DNA of 58,849 bases from CAYPKG01 sp964411275. Lineage in GTDB: Bacteria > Bacillota > Clostridia > Christensenellales > CAG-138. The translations under genes and the position numbers were made by a program. The stretch covers positions 1 through 58,849 of the forward strand of contig CAYPKG010000011.1 in the NCBI GenBank assembly GCA_964411275.1, in the 5' to 3' direction. Shown here in pieces: positions 29,344 to 38,432 of this stretch (positions within the stretch are counted from its first letter, which is position 1; every line of letters starts with the position of its first letter). The notes below the pieces were generated by a model. That model had not been told where the DNA came from. It saw only the letters and a list, made by a program, of their open reading frames with translations, and made no database searches.

Positions 29344-29359
29344 ATTTCACGACATATTA

Positions 29360-29404
29360 AAAAGGGGCTGTAACGCCTCGTTTCTTAGCGTTACAGCCCC
29401 TTTT
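29360..29404. terminator. Bidirectional terminator
   Basis: A 17-bp stem (AAAAGGGGCTGTAACGC with its complement) and an 11-base loop end in T/A runs. Confidence 0.92.
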
Positions 29405-29459
29405 GTGTCGCATTGATGCACAGTTTCTATTGACGTTATAGTGTATCGCCCTGCCCGGC

Positions 29460-30827
29460 CTAAATCACGCTCTTTGCCCGCCATTTGCCGCTGCGGTACC
29501 GGGGAACAAAGAGGGCGCCTCGCACGATCCAATCTGCAAACATGGCGTACCACACGCCCTGCATCCCCAAGCCCAGCGTCAACGCGAATAAATAGCTTAG
29601 GCCGATGCGGCAGATCCACATGCTGGAAACACTCACTACCATGGTATAGCGCGCGTCGCCCCCCGCACGCAATATGTTTGCAAACGGAAACGACATTGTC
29701 CAGAAGATGGCGGTTGCCACGCCAAGTGAGCGCAGCAAATCCTTAGCCAGGGCCATGGCCTCCGGGCTTAAGTTAAATATGGTCACCAGCCATGGCGCAA
29801 CCAGCACCAGCACAAGCCCCATCCCTGCCATGCACAGATTGCACAGCTTGATGAGTTTCTTCGCGTTGTCTTCCGCCTGGCCAACCTCGCCGGCGCCCAG
29901 GCATTGTCCCACCACCGTGATGATGGAAAGGCCGATGGCGCTGCCGGGCACGTTCATAAGCCCGTTAATGGAGTTTACGATGGCGCCCGCCGCGATGGCT
30001 ACGGTGCCAAACGTGGTGATCAACCCCTGAACCATCAGTTTTCCGAAGTGGAACATGCCGTTTTCAAGGCCGTTGGGTACACCGATGCGCAGAATGCTTT
30101 TCACGATTTTCGGCTGAAATTCAACACGCCACAGCTTGTACAAAAACACAGGATTTTGCGGGTTTCGTATGAGGAAAAGCATCACAATGGCGGCAATCGC
30201 CCGGGATGCCAGGGATGCTGTGGCCGCTCCGGCGGCGCCCCAGCCATACCCATAAATCAGTATGGCATTGCCGCTGATATTGACCAAATTCATAATCAGC
30301 GATGTGAACATGGAAACCTTCGAGTTTCCCATGGCGCGGAATATCGCCGCGCAGCCGTTATACACCGCCAGGAACGGGAACGAAATTGCCACAATAGAGA
30401 AATACGTGTCCGCGTGGTACATCACGTCCGCGTCAATGCGCCCAAATACAAGCCGCAATATCCCCTCGTGCATGGTCAGGGACAGGGTCATAAGCGCCAT
30501 ACCCACCAAAAAGGTGATGTATATCAGCTGCTTTGCCGCGAGCCGAGCGGTAGCACCGTCCCTCCTGCCCAAATACTGCGCAACTACCACCGCGCCGCCG
30601 GTGCAAAGGGCCGCCAATACCTGGATAATCAGAATAGAAATCGAATCGACCAGTGAGACGCCGGAAACCGCCGCCTCACCCACGGTAGTTATCATAACCG
30701 TATCCGCCATCCCCACCATCATAGCCAAAAGCTGCTCCGCAATCAGCGGCAGGATCAAGCGCTTTAATTTTTTGGGCGGAAACAAGGGCTCAGCAGCCTG
30801 TCCCGCCATCGTTAATTGTGTTTCCAT
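29460..30827 (-). CDS. MATE-family efflux transporter
   Basis: This 455-residue transporter has twelve predicted membrane helices in two MatE halves. The first half has LAALCTGGAVVVAQYLGRRDGATARLA; the second, GSAIGLSIITVVGQCLGAGE. MATE proteins export drugs or metabolites using Na+ or H+. The substrate is not predictable. It is followed on the same strand upstream by darA 26 bases away, so a shared operon is plausible. Confidence 0.93.
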   Translation of the reverse strand: METQLTMAGQAAEPLFPPKKLKRLILPLIAEQLLAMMVGMADTVMITTVGEAAVSGVSLVDSISILIIQVLAALCTGGAVVVAQYLGRRDGATARLAAKQLIYITFLVGMALMTLSLTMHEGILRLVFGRIDADVMYHADTYFSIVAISFPFLAVYNGCAAIFRAMGNSKVSMFTSLIMNLVNISGNAILIYGYGWGAAGAATASLASRAIAAIVMLFLIRNPQNPVFLYKLWRVEFQPKIVKSILRIGVPNGLENGMFHFGKLMVQGLITTFGTVAIAAGAIVNSINGLMNVPGSAIGLSIITVVGQCLGAGEVGQAEDNAKKLIKLCNLCMAGMGLVLVLVAPWLVTIFNLSPEAMALAKDLLRSLGVATAIFWTMSFPFANILRAGGDARYTMVVSVSSMWICRIGLSYLFALTLGLGMQGVWYAMFADWIVRGALFVPRYRSGKWRAKSVI

Positions 30828-30852
30828 CGTCTCTTTTCCGGCATTTTGCCAA

Positions 30853-31170
30853 TTAAAACTTGTAGAACTGCTCTACATCCACCTCGAATACCGTAGCGCC
30901 CCCCACCGTAATCATCATGGGCACGGTGGCGCTGTCCACTGGCGCCTGTAAGGGCGGCGATGCGGACTTACGGGCTCTGGATTTTGTTTTGATAATGTCA
31001 AGCGCGTCCCCCAAACGGTTTTTCTCCACGCCTATCATCAGCGTAGTGTTCCCACCCCGCAAAAAGCCTCCGGTTGTGGAAATTCTCGTAACGCTGATTT
31101 CGTTTTCCACCAGTTCCCTGGTGAGGTTGCGCGCATCATCGTCCTGCACGATTGCAAACAGCAATTTCAA
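30853..31170 (-). CDS. darA: Cyclic-di-AMP receptor DarA (PstA, DUF970)
   Basis: This 105-residue PII-like c-di-AMP-binding signal protein has MKLLFAIVQDDDARNLTRELVE at the start and the family loop TTGGFLRGGNTTLMIGVE near residue 31. The Gly-rich B-loop is present. DarA in Firmicutes senses c-di-AMP; its output partner is unknown. It sits 26 bases upstream of the MATE gene, divergent from ackA. Confidence 0.92.
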   Translation of the reverse strand: MKLLFAIVQDDDARNLTRELVENEISVTRISTTGGFLRGGNTTLMIGVEKNRLGDALDIIKTKSRARKSASPPLQAPVDSATVPMMITVGGATVFEVDVEQFYKF

Positions 31171-31308
31171 TTTAACGCCCTCCTCTCCATTTCATCATCA
31201 CCTTACTTATACTACGAACCTCCCGTTACGTCAATGTTTTCTCTTCCTGCAATATATGCTATACTGAACACACATCACACGAAAATAAGGAAGCAGGTAA
31301 GGAAGTAT

Positions 31309-32514
31309 ATGAAACAGGTTCTCGTGCTAAACGCGGGTAGCTCCTCCCTAAAGTTTCAGGTTATGGACATGGACGGGGAAGTGTTGGTTGCCAAAGGATT
31401 ATGTGACCGGATCGGCATCGGCGGATCGGTATTGAAATACCAGCCTGCAGGCCGCGAGGCGAAGCGCATCGAGCGGGACATGCCGGACCATTTTACCGCC
31501 ATTTCGCTGGTGTTTGAAACCCTCACAGATCCGGCCATCGGCGTCATCGCCAGTATGGACGAAATCATAGCCGTGGGCCACAGGGTTCCCCATGGCGGCG
31601 AGGATTTTGATCATTCCGCCTATATTGATGTGAACGTCATGCAGCTCATCAGGAACAATTCCGTCCTGGCCCCCCTGCACAGCCCCCCTATCATATTGGG
31701 GATTGAGGCCTGTCAAAAGCTTATGCCCAATACGCCCATGGTGGCTGTGTTCGACACGGCCTTCCATCAGACAATGCCGCCGAATGCATATTTATACGGG
31801 CTCCCCTACGAGGATTACGAGGAATTTAAGATCAGGCGCTTCGGCTTTCACGGTTCCTCCCACCTGTACGTGTCCAGGCGGGCGGCGGAACTGATGGGCA
31901 AGCCCCTCAATGAAATCAAAACAATTACCTGCCATCTGGGCAACGGCTCGTCTCTCGCGGCGGTCAAATACGGCAAATCGGTGGATACCACAATGGGCTT
32001 CACGCCCTTGGAGGGCATACCCATGGGAACCCGCAGCGGTACCATCGATCCGGCAATTATATTTGAGCTTATGCAGCGGCGCAACCTGGACGCAAAGGCT
32101 TGCAACGCATATTTGCAGAAAAAGTCCGGCGTTCTGGGGCTTTCCGGCGTCAGCAGCGATTTTCGGGATCTTCACGAGGCTGCCGCCGGCGGAAACACAC
32201 GGGCGAAGCAGGCCCTTGATGTGTTCGCCTACGCGGTGAGAAAAACAATCGGCGCGTATGCCGCCGCCATGGAAGGCGTGGACTGTGTGGTGTTCACCGG
32301 GGGTATTGGCGAAAACGATGCCGCCATCCGGGAAGCCTCCGCAAGCGGGCTGGAATTCATGGGCATCAAGCTGGATGCCGCGGCCAACCAAGGGGCCCGG
32401 GGCGAATGCCTGATTTCGGCACCCGGTTCCCCCGCACAGGTCTGGGTAATCCCCACGGATGAGGAGCTGGTCATCGCCCGGGATGCGCTTAAATATGGGA
32501 TAGAGCAGCGATAA
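31309..32514 (+). CDS. ackA: Acetate kinase
   Basis: This 401-residue kinase converts acetyl phosphate and ADP to acetate and ATP. Motifs are VLNAGSSSLKFQ at the start, GHRVPHGGEDF, RRFGFHGSSHLYVS, CHLGNGSSLAAV and MGTRSGTIDP, and VVFTGGIGEND near the end. ATG 31309 follows AAGGAAG; an earlier in-frame ATG adds 25 non-conserved residues. No pta is adjacent. It supports a fermentative metabolism. Confidence 0.97.
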   Translation: MKQVLVLNAGSSSLKFQVMDMDGEVLVAKGLCDRIGIGGSVLKYQPAGREAKRIERDMPDHFTAISLVFETLTDPAIGVIASMDEIIAVGHRVPHGGEDFDHSAYIDVNVMQLIRNNSVLAPLHSPPIILGIEACQKLMPNTPMVAVFDTAFHQTMPPNAYLYGLPYEDYEEFKIRRFGFHGSSHLYVSRRAAELMGKPLNEIKTITCHLGNGSSLAAVKYGKSVDTTMGFTPLEGIPMGTRSGTIDPAIIFELMQRRNLDAKACNAYLQKKSGVLGLSGVSSDFRDLHEAAAGGNTRAKQALDVFAYAVRKTIGAYAAAMEGVDCVVFTGGIGENDAAIREASASGLEFMGIKLDAAANQGARGECLISAPGSPAQVWVIPTDEELVIARDALKYGIEQR

Positions 32515-32526
32515 TTGACAATAGAA

Positions 32527-32552
32527 ACGGAGCGGCAAGTTTGCCGCTCCGT
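32527..32552. terminator. Bidirectional terminator after ackA
   Basis: A 12-bp stem ACGGAGCGGCAA/TTGCCGCTCCGT with a 2-base loop, then T-rich. Confidence 0.85.
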
Positions 32553-32557
32553 TGCCG

Positions 32558-33127
32558 TTATTTCCGTTTGATCCTTCCATTGAGCTTGTCGTATATCCGC
32601 CGGATCATCCAGGGTTCGGTGGACAGGCACTCTACCTCGTCAAGCTTAGCCCACATAACACCACTGTTCTCGTCCGCTTTGACGAATACCGCCTGGGCAT
32701 CGTCAGCCTCTAAAAGATACGTCAAATTCAAATGCAGATGGGAAGGTACATACCTCCCCCGCCTTTCATGCCCGTCAACGGTTATTATTTCCAGGGAAAT
32801 AGGCGCTTCCCCCACAGGCCGCAACATTTTAAGCCCGGTCTCCTCCCGGGCCTCGCGGATTGCCACGGACAAAAGGTCCGCCTCGCCATCCGCATGCCCG
32901 CCGGTCCAAGCCCAGCTGTCATAGATGTTGTGATAAATCAGCAGCACCCTGTCCCGGGCTGGGTTCACAATCCATGCGGAGGCCGTAAAATGCGCCACGC
33001 CGCAGTCCCGGGTCAAAATACCCGGCAGCGTATCGATCAGGGACAGCATCAGCACCCGGTCCATGGCCTCCTGCTGGCAGCCCGGGGAATATGCTGCGAT
33101 TTCAGCACGCAACCCTACAATATCCAT
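32558..33127 (-). CDS. NUDIX hydrolase
   Basis: This 189-residue protein has a Nudix box GHADGEADLLSVAIREAREETG (motif GX5EX7REXXEEXG) at residues 73-95, followed by YVPSHLHLNLTYLLEADD. Substrate is unpredicted. Start ATG 33127 has GGGGAGG upstream; longer in-frame starts overlap the propeller gene. It ends at the ackA terminator. It may be translationally linked to the propeller gene, 10 bases upstream. Confidence 0.88.
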   Translation of the reverse strand: MDIVGLRAEIAAYSPGCQQEAMDRVLMLSLIDTLPGILTRDCGVAHFTASAWIVNPARDRVLLIYHNIYDSWAWTGGHADGEADLLSVAIREAREETGLKMLRPVGEAPISLEIITVDGHERRGRYVPSHLHLNLTYLLEADDAQAVFVKADENSGVMWAKLDEVECLSTEPWMIRRIYDKLNGRIKRK

Positions 33128-33137
33128 AGCCTCCCCA

Positions 33138-34943
33138 TTACTCCAGCGTGATCCCATAAATATATCCGCCCCGGGTGCCCACCACGACGGTATTGCCAAA
33201 CACCGCCGGGGATGCCTCGATGTTGCTTTCCAGATTGATGGTGTCCAGCAGTTCCCCAGTGGCGCCGTCGAGAAGATACATGTTCCCCTCCTGATTGCAT
33301 TGGACGATATAGCCGTTACCCGCCGCGTCATACACCGCCACAGGCGAGCTCCAGGGGTAGCGCGTCATCTCGAACACCCAACGCTCCTTTGTCAGGTCGT
33401 TTTTGTCAAGAGCCACCAGCTTGCCCTGAAAGCCGCTGGGGGTGTAGGCTACCGGCACGATGATAAGGTCGGACAGCTTGTTCTTCCCCAGCACCATCGT
33501 CCCCTGTACGCCGCCGGAAACGCCGCTTGCGGTAGCGCATTGATACTCTGTTTTCGATACGATCTCGCCGGAAACCGCGTCTATCTTCCAGATGGGAATG
33601 CTGGCCATGCTGTTTTCCCCCGCCCGCCAGCCCGCGTGGAAGGAGGTGGAGGTGTAGACATAGGGGTGCTTGTCCGCGCCCTCAAGCTCCAGCACAGGCG
33701 TGCAGTTGGTATCGTCCAGGGTGTCCTGCACCCACTTTGTTTCATAGGTGTTCATGTCGAGGCAGATGAGATGCCCGCCATTATCGGAGAAAATGGCATG
33801 CTCCCTCCACATGATGATGCTGTCCTCAACCCCCAGCCAATACTGGTTGTTCACGCCGCTGCGGGAACCCTTATAGCGCCATTTCACCGTGGGCTTCGGA
33901 TCGATTGACAGCGTTCCGGCCGCCTCGTCGTACTTCGTGTTCAGTTTGATGGTATAGACAATGCCCGTCTCGCTGGCCCAGATTAAAGTATCCGTCAACG
34001 CGTCCACCAGTGGGGAGCCGTCGAAATAATACAGCTTGGGCCGCAGGGAGAACGAGTCGTTGTTGCCAAACTCGTAAAGCACCTTTCCGTCCACCAGGCT
34101 GATGATAAACGCCCTGGAGAGCTTGCCGCCGTCCTGGGGGCTGTCGTCACCGGAACCCACGTACATCAGCGGAATGCCCCTGGGGTCCAGCGCGCCCGCG
34201 CCCTTGAACGGGAAACCGACGCTGATGGGATCCCGGGTCTTTTCCCCGGTCTGTGCATCGAGAAAATAGATATTTCCGTCCATTGTGGCGTAAATGACCT
34301 CGACGAGGTCCTTCTTGGCCTTGGCGTCCGCATAAAGGTTCATGATGGCCTTTGTCTCCTCCGGCCATTGGATCATCAAGGGCTGTCCTGTCCAGCCGCA
34401 GCCGGTCCAGGAGTCGCCGCCCGCGCCGCTTTGGTAAACCTTCTTGAGGCTTCCCACCTTAAACTTCCAGGGCTCAGCGGCAAACTTCTTTTGAGTGAGC
34501 GCCGCGGTCCCGTAAGAAGCGCCCTCTCTAAAATTGTTGCCCCGGAAGGTAATGATCCCCTTGAGGCCGGTGTATTCCTCGCCCAGGCCAAAGTCGATCT
34601 TGTCGGCGCCGGTGCGGGTATAGGCGTCCGTAAGCGTGCCGTCCACCTCCAGCCCGGTTTCCAGCCCGAAATCCGAAGGCCGCGTCCCGTCAACCGCTGC
34701 AGGCGAGAAGGCCGGTAACGGCGTAGGCGTGGGTTCCGGCGTTGGCGACCCGGAGGCCTCAGGCGCAGGGGTTTTTCCCCATCCGAACAGCCCGCGGCTT
34801 TTGTCGGGGTCATCCTCCTTGCCAAACCCGCCCATGAGCGCCACAATGCCCAGCGCGAGGGCCAAAAGCAATAGCGCGATGATGATGAAAAACCGTGGCT
34901 TCAGTCTCAGCCGGCGTCTTCTGCGCCGTTTTAATTGGCTCAT
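33138..34943 (-). CDS. PQQ-like beta-propeller repeat protein, membrane-anchored
   Basis: The product has 601 residues. A basic N-terminus (SQLKRRRRRRLRLKPR) precedes one transmembrane helix (about residues 18-40), a Pro/Thr/Ser linker (PTPEPTPTPLP) and an extracellular eight-bladed propeller with repeats such as GYIVQCNQEGNMYLLDGATG and GNIYFLDAQTGEKTRD. It may be an envelope scaffold, like BamB-type propellers; the role is unknown. ATG 34943 follows GGAGG. An N-terminal extension reading upstream is not supported. Confidence 0.85.
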   Translation of the reverse strand: MSQLKRRRRRRLRLKPRFFIIIALLLLALALGIVALMGGFGKEDDPDKSRGLFGWGKTPAPEASGSPTPEPTPTPLPAFSPAAVDGTRPSDFGLETGLEVDGTLTDAYTRTGADKIDFGLGEEYTGLKGIITFRGNNFREGASYGTAALTQKKFAAEPWKFKVGSLKKVYQSGAGGDSWTGCGWTGQPLMIQWPEETKAIMNLYADAKAKKDLVEVIYATMDGNIYFLDAQTGEKTRDPISVGFPFKGAGALDPRGIPLMYVGSGDDSPQDGGKLSRAFIISLVDGKVLYEFGNNDSFSLRPKLYYFDGSPLVDALTDTLIWASETGIVYTIKLNTKYDEAAGTLSIDPKPTVKWRYKGSRSGVNNQYWLGVEDSIIMWREHAIFSDNGGHLICLDMNTYETKWVQDTLDDTNCTPVLELEGADKHPYVYTSTSFHAGWRAGENSMASIPIWKIDAVSGEIVSKTEYQCATASGVSGGVQGTMVLGKNKLSDLIIVPVAYTPSGFQGKLVALDKNDLTKERWVFEMTRYPWSSPVAVYDAAGNGYIVQCNQEGNMYLLDGATGELLDTINLESNIEASPAVFGNTVVVGTRGGYIYGITLE

Positions 34944-35169
34944 ATTGTCCTCCAAGTAAGCGTTGGGCCCTGCCCCGCAAAATACGACGTGACAAAAAAG
35001 TCCCGATAAAACCATAATAAAACCTGCGAACAGTTTTGTCCATGGTTCCAAACCTTTCCTTTTGTAAACAATCATAGATAAACCGCCGTGGTTGCGTTGA
35101 CAGGCGGTGCCCGAAATTCTATAATTATAAAAAGCCGCTGCTGTTTGCAGCACGGAAAGGACTCATCGG

Positions 35170-35811
35170 ATGCGAAATTTTCTGGATCGGCTGGAGCGCA
35201 AATGCCACGGGCGCTGTATTCCCAATCTCATGCTCTATATCGTTATGGGAATGGCCGCCGTTTATTTGATTGATTTAATGAACCCTGCTTTGGGGCTATC
35301 CGGCAGAATGGCCTTGAATATGCCCGCTGTCATGCGCGGTGAGGTCTGGCGGCTTCTTTCGTTTGTTCTGTTGCCCCCTGCCTCCAGCATCATTTGGGTG
35401 TTTATCTCCCTATATTTCTATTATCTGATTGGCTCAGCACTGGAAAACCATTGGGGCTGCTTCCGCTTTAATGTGTTTTATCTTACGGGAATCATCGGCA
35501 GCATCCTGGCTGCCGTCGTAACGGGACATAGCACAAACCAGCACCTCAATCTCTCGCTGTTTTTTGCATTCGCGCTGCTGTACCCGGAGTTTCAGATCCT
35601 GCTATTTTTCGTTTTGCCTATCAAGATCAAGTATCTGGCGATACTCAATGCCGCGCTATTCCTCGCCAGCTTTATCGCCGGCCCCTGGTCAACGCGGTTT
35701 GCAATCATATTCTCCCTCCTCAACCTGGCGTTGTTCTTCTATCAAGATTTCCTCTCCATGATCCGGCAGTGGAAACGCCGGCAGGAGTTTAAGCGCAACA
35801 TGCGGCGGTGA
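35170..35811 (+). CDS. Rhomboid-family-like membrane protein lacking catalytic dyad
   Basis: The product has 213 residues with about six transmembrane segments. GEVWRLLSFVLLPP and ALENHWGCFRFNVFYLTGI match the rhomboid fold, but the GxSG serine and the helix-six His are not in place: the corresponding loop reads GHSTNQHLNLSLFFAFA. It is therefore probably a non-proteolytic pseudo-rhomboid. The Arg-rich C-terminal tail is cytoplasmic. It lies between the propeller gene and the tRNAs. Confidence 0.75.
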   Translation: MRNFLDRLERKCHGRCIPNLMLYIVMGMAAVYLIDLMNPALGLSGRMALNMPAVMRGEVWRLLSFVLLPPASSIIWVFISLYFYYLIGSALENHWGCFRFNVFYLTGIIGSILAAVVTGHSTNQHLNLSLFFAFALLYPEFQILLFFVLPIKIKYLAILNAALFLASFIAGPWSTRFAIIFSLLNLALFFYQDFLSMIRQWKRRQEFKRNMRR

Positions 35812-35925
35812 AACCCGGATGGCACTTGGGAAAGGAGCCGCTGTTTTCGGGGATGCGGTAATTTGCCCCTTGACGTTTACATGCAACCATGTTATCCTAA
35901 TACTTGCCGTTGAGAAACGGAGCGT

Positions 35926-36003
35926 CGCGGGGTGGAGCAGTCTGGTAGCTCATCGGGCTCATAACCCGAAGGTCGTGTGGTTCAAATCCCGCCCCCGCAA
36001 CCA
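35926..36003 (+). tRNA. Initiator tRNA-fMet (CAT), with one-base T-stem insertion
   Basis: The C1-A72 unpaired acceptor end, anticodon CAT in GGGCTCATAACCC and encoded CCA identify the initiator. The T stem reads GTGTGG instead of five bases that pair with CCCGC; removing T35978 restores GTGGG/CCCGC. This may be a sequencing insertion, as other one-base indels occur in this window. Confidence 0.9.
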
Positions 36004-36039
36004 TATATGCGCATGCCGTTTCGGTGTGCGCATAGTCAT

Positions 36040-36116
36040 GGCGGCGTAGCTCAGTTGGCTAGAGCACTCGGTTCATACCCGGGGTGTCATTGGTTCAAAT
36101 CCGATCGCCGCTACCA
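36040..36116 (+). tRNA. Elongator tRNA-Met (CAT)
   Basis: A 77-base cloverleaf with acceptor GGCGGCG/CGCCGCT, anticodon loop TTCATAC, T loop TTCAAAT and encoded CCA. It could alternatively be the lysidine-type Ile2; acceptor and D arm favour Met. Confidence 0.88.
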
Positions 36117-36141
36117 AAACCCCCGATTTTCGGGGGTTTTT
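36117..36141 (+). terminator. Terminator after the tRNA pair
   Basis: The stem AACCCCCGA/TCGGGGGTT is followed by a T run. Confidence 0.85.
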
Positions 36142-36348
36142 GCTTACTGTTGGGACATCTAAAATGAGTAATAATGGAATTTATATTTATTGAGCGAGGG
36201 AAATCTGCTGCAATAATTGCACTACGTTGGCATGGGAAAACCGCTTCTGCGAGGATCAGCGCGATTTGCTTCATGGCCGCTCCCTCAGTGAGTTGAGTGC
36301 CAAAATAGTGCCGGAAAAGTGCCAGAGATATTTCAAGGAGGTTTCATC
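36142..36348. other. Possible remnant sequence upstream of TIGR04076 gene
   Basis: No intact gene. One plus frame reads ALAWENRFCEDQRD then LSELSAKI, which may be the tail of a lost gene; the family is not recognised. Confidence 0.35.
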
Positions 36349-36696
36349 ATGAATAAATGCAAAATCACAGTGCTGAAAACAACACTGGATGAAGAACTCG
36401 CAAAGGAATACGGCGCAGAAGGTTTCGGAGCCTGCCCCATGCACACGGTAGGGCAAATCTACTATGCCGATTATGCTAAACCGGATGGCTTTTGTGATGA
36501 AGCGTGGAAGGCCATCTATCAGTATGTATTCGCCCTTGCGCATGGGGTGGACAAAGGATTGTTCTATTATGGCGATTGGATCAGGAAGCCCGGCGTTGCC
36601 ATTTGTAGCTGCAACGACGGCCTGCGCCCTGTGATATTCAAGATTGAAGCCACGAGTGAGGAAGCGAAGATCGAATATACGCCGGTTGAGCGTTAG
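36349..36696 (+). CDS. TIGR04076-family protein
   Basis: This 115-residue protein matches the TIGR04076 small-protein family: CKITVLKTTLDEELAKEYG, then CPMHTVGQIYY and FCDEAWKAIYQYVFALAHG. Function is unknown. AAGGAGG (36335-36341) places ATG 36349. Cys residues at CPMH, FCDE and CSC may bind metal. It is the last gene before the integrase and could be chromosomal or element cargo. Confidence 0.8.
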   Translation: MNKCKITVLKTTLDEELAKEYGAEGFGACPMHTVGQIYYADYAKPDGFCDEAWKAIYQYVFALAHGVDKGLFYYGDWIRKPGVAICSCNDGLRPVIFKIEATSEEAKIEYTPVER

Positions 36697-36875
36697 AAGT
36701 TTACGGATAATATAGGGAACGGATAACCCTACACACGCTTGTCAGCCTCAGTATGCCCTGTGACACGCCTTTCAAGCGAAGACGAATTCCAGGTCGAAAC
36801 TGAACAATGCACGCCACGTAGCGCCTTTGTGAGGCGCTTGCGGCCAAATGCTAAAGCATGCCACAATAATATGAA

Positions 36876-36903
36876 AAAGAACCTCCAATAGTGAAGGTTC
36901 TTT
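36876..36903. terminator. Hairpin at the left end of the conjugative element
   Basis: The stem AAAGAACCT/AGGTTCTTT with a 10-base loop lies just beyond the end of the integrase gene and would stop its transcript. Confidence 0.7.
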
Positions 36904-36927
36904 GCAAAGGAATGGGAGAGCAAAAGC

Positions 36928-38103
36928 TTATTCCTCCGGTGTATTCAACTCCAACAATTCTCCAACGATTGTCGCTGCGGTATGCTCCGCTCGGTTGAAT
37001 TCATGGATATAATGGTTGAGCGTGGTGGATTTGCTGGCGTGCCGAAGCTGCCTGCTTACAATGGCAACATCCGCGCCGCCGTTGATCAGCAGGCTGGCGC
37101 AGGTGTGCCGAAGCCCCTTGATGTCTATCCTTGGCAGATCGTGCTTTTCCCGCAGCTTTCGTATATATTGGCTCAATGAATCCGGCCACATGGGTTTGCC
37201 GTCCCATTGGGTGAATATGAAATCCTGATCTTCATATGCATCACGAAGCTGCTCCATCTGTAAGGCCTGCGCCTGCTTCTGCGCAAGAAACAGCGGCACA
37301 AGATGCGCCGGGAAGCCTACCTTCTGCCGGGAGGATTTGGTCTTCGGGTCCTTTTCATGCAAGCCTTCCCCATTGCGGTTTTCTATGGATCGCTCCACGG
37401 AAAGCTCCAACGCATCCAGATTGACGGATTGCCATTTCAAGCCGCAGATTTCGCCACGTCGCAAGCCGGTGGTCATGGCCACATAAAGCGCCAGCCGGTA
37501 TTTGATGGGCTCTGTGGTGAGTATTGCGAGAAGCTCCTTTGCCTGCTCTGCATTGTAATAGGCGGCAGGCATGGTAATGCGCCGTCGCGGTGCATCCACC
37601 CGGTCAACGGGGTTGTTCACAAGCAGCCCCCATTTCACCGCCCGGTCAAAAATGCCATGCAGCATGGTGTGGTAATGGTGGATGGTTGCGGAAGAATAGC
37701 CGCCCGGCTTCTTGTCCCTTCTCGCGCCGTTGCTGCCCAGCTTCTTGTACAAGGCAATCAGGTTAAGCGGCTGCACTTTGTTCAGCGGCAACTTCCCGAT
37801 TGCATCATATGTCATATGGTTGAGCATGTCCTTGTACCGTTGAAGGGTCTTGTACTCTACGTTTGGCTCTGCGTAATCGCGTAGCCAGCGCTCCGCGAAT
37901 TCCTGGAAGGTGCAGGTGGCGATATCGATTTCCTGCCCGTTTTCCACTTCCGCTACAAATAGTGCCAGCTGCTTCTCCGCCTGCTTCATGGAAGAAGCGT
38001 CAATGGTTTTGGAGTGCCGCTTGCGTTTGCCGTCAATATTTTGCCCATCTGAAACGATCAATCGATATTTGCCGTTAGGCTGGGGAATGATGTGTCCCGC
38101 CAT
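36928..38103 (-). CDS. int: Tyrosine-type site-specific integrase
   Basis: This 391-residue integrase has an N-terminal AP2-like arm-binding domain, a SAM-like core-binding domain (residues 60-150) and a catalytic domain with Arg in MTTGLRRGEICGLKW, His-x-x-Arg-like GLRHTCASLL, RHASKSTTLNHYIH containing the nucleophile Tyr. It is similar to Tn916/Tn1549 integrases and performs excision and insertion of the element. Plausible att sites are in the 230 bases to its left, but none was demonstrated. The xis-like gene lies upstream. Confidence 0.93.
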   Translation of the reverse strand: MAGHIIPQPNGKYRLIVSDGQNIDGKRKRHSKTIDASSMKQAEKQLALFVAEVENGQEIDIATCTFQEFAERWLRDYAEPNVEYKTLQRYKDMLNHMTYDAIGKLPLNKVQPLNLIALYKKLGSNGARRDKKPGGYSSATIHHYHTMLHGIFDRAVKWGLLVNNPVDRVDAPRRRITMPAAYYNAEQAKELLAILTTEPIKYRLALYVAMTTGLRRGEICGLKWQSVNLDALELSVERSIENRNGEGLHEKDPKTKSSRQKVGFPAHLVPLFLAQKQAQALQMEQLRDAYEDQDFIFTQWDGKPMWPDSLSQYIRKLREKHDLPRIDIKGLRHTCASLLINGGADVAIVSRQLRHASKSTTLNHYIHEFNRAEHTAATIVGELLELNTPEE

Positions 38104-38225
38104 GAGAAATATCCTCCTTATCTGTGGGATCGCAGTTTGCTCTGCGGTTGTCGTATGTTACCTTGCGTTGGGGTGAAATGCAAGTATGAATATACAAGAA
38201 AATATGTATATTTTGCGAAGCGCAT

Positions 38226-38432
38226 TCATGCGAATCCTATCTGCTCATCCAGCCATTTCAGAAACAGGTGCTTGGGCACAAGCAAGCGTTTCCCTAACCG
38301 TAACGCTGGAAAATCAGGGGTATTCAGCAAACAATACGCTTTGGAGCGCGATATGCCAAGAACATCGGCAATGTCTGCAGCATTCAAAGTCAGAGGAATT
38401 TGATCCAATGAAAGATACTTATGAATATTCAT
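38226..38432 (-). CDS. xis: Small HTH/excisionase-like DNA-binding protein
   Basis: This 68-residue winged-helix protein has the helix-turn-helix TLNAADIADVLGISRSKAYCLL and wing RLGKRLLVPKHLFLKWLDEQ. This is the architecture of excisionases and MerR-like recombination directionality factors. It overlaps the helicase gene by 4 bases and precedes int, the typical location. Confidence 0.8.
   Translation of the reverse strand: MNIHKYLSLDQIPLTLNAADIADVLGISRSKAYCLLNTPDFPALRLGKRLLVPKHLFLKWLDEQIGFA

Noticed and set aside
36697..36927. An attachment site derived from the tRNA-Met 3' end
   Set aside because: No copy of the tRNA 3' end was found near the integrase, and TIGR04076 lies between them, so integration into the tRNA cannot be claimed.
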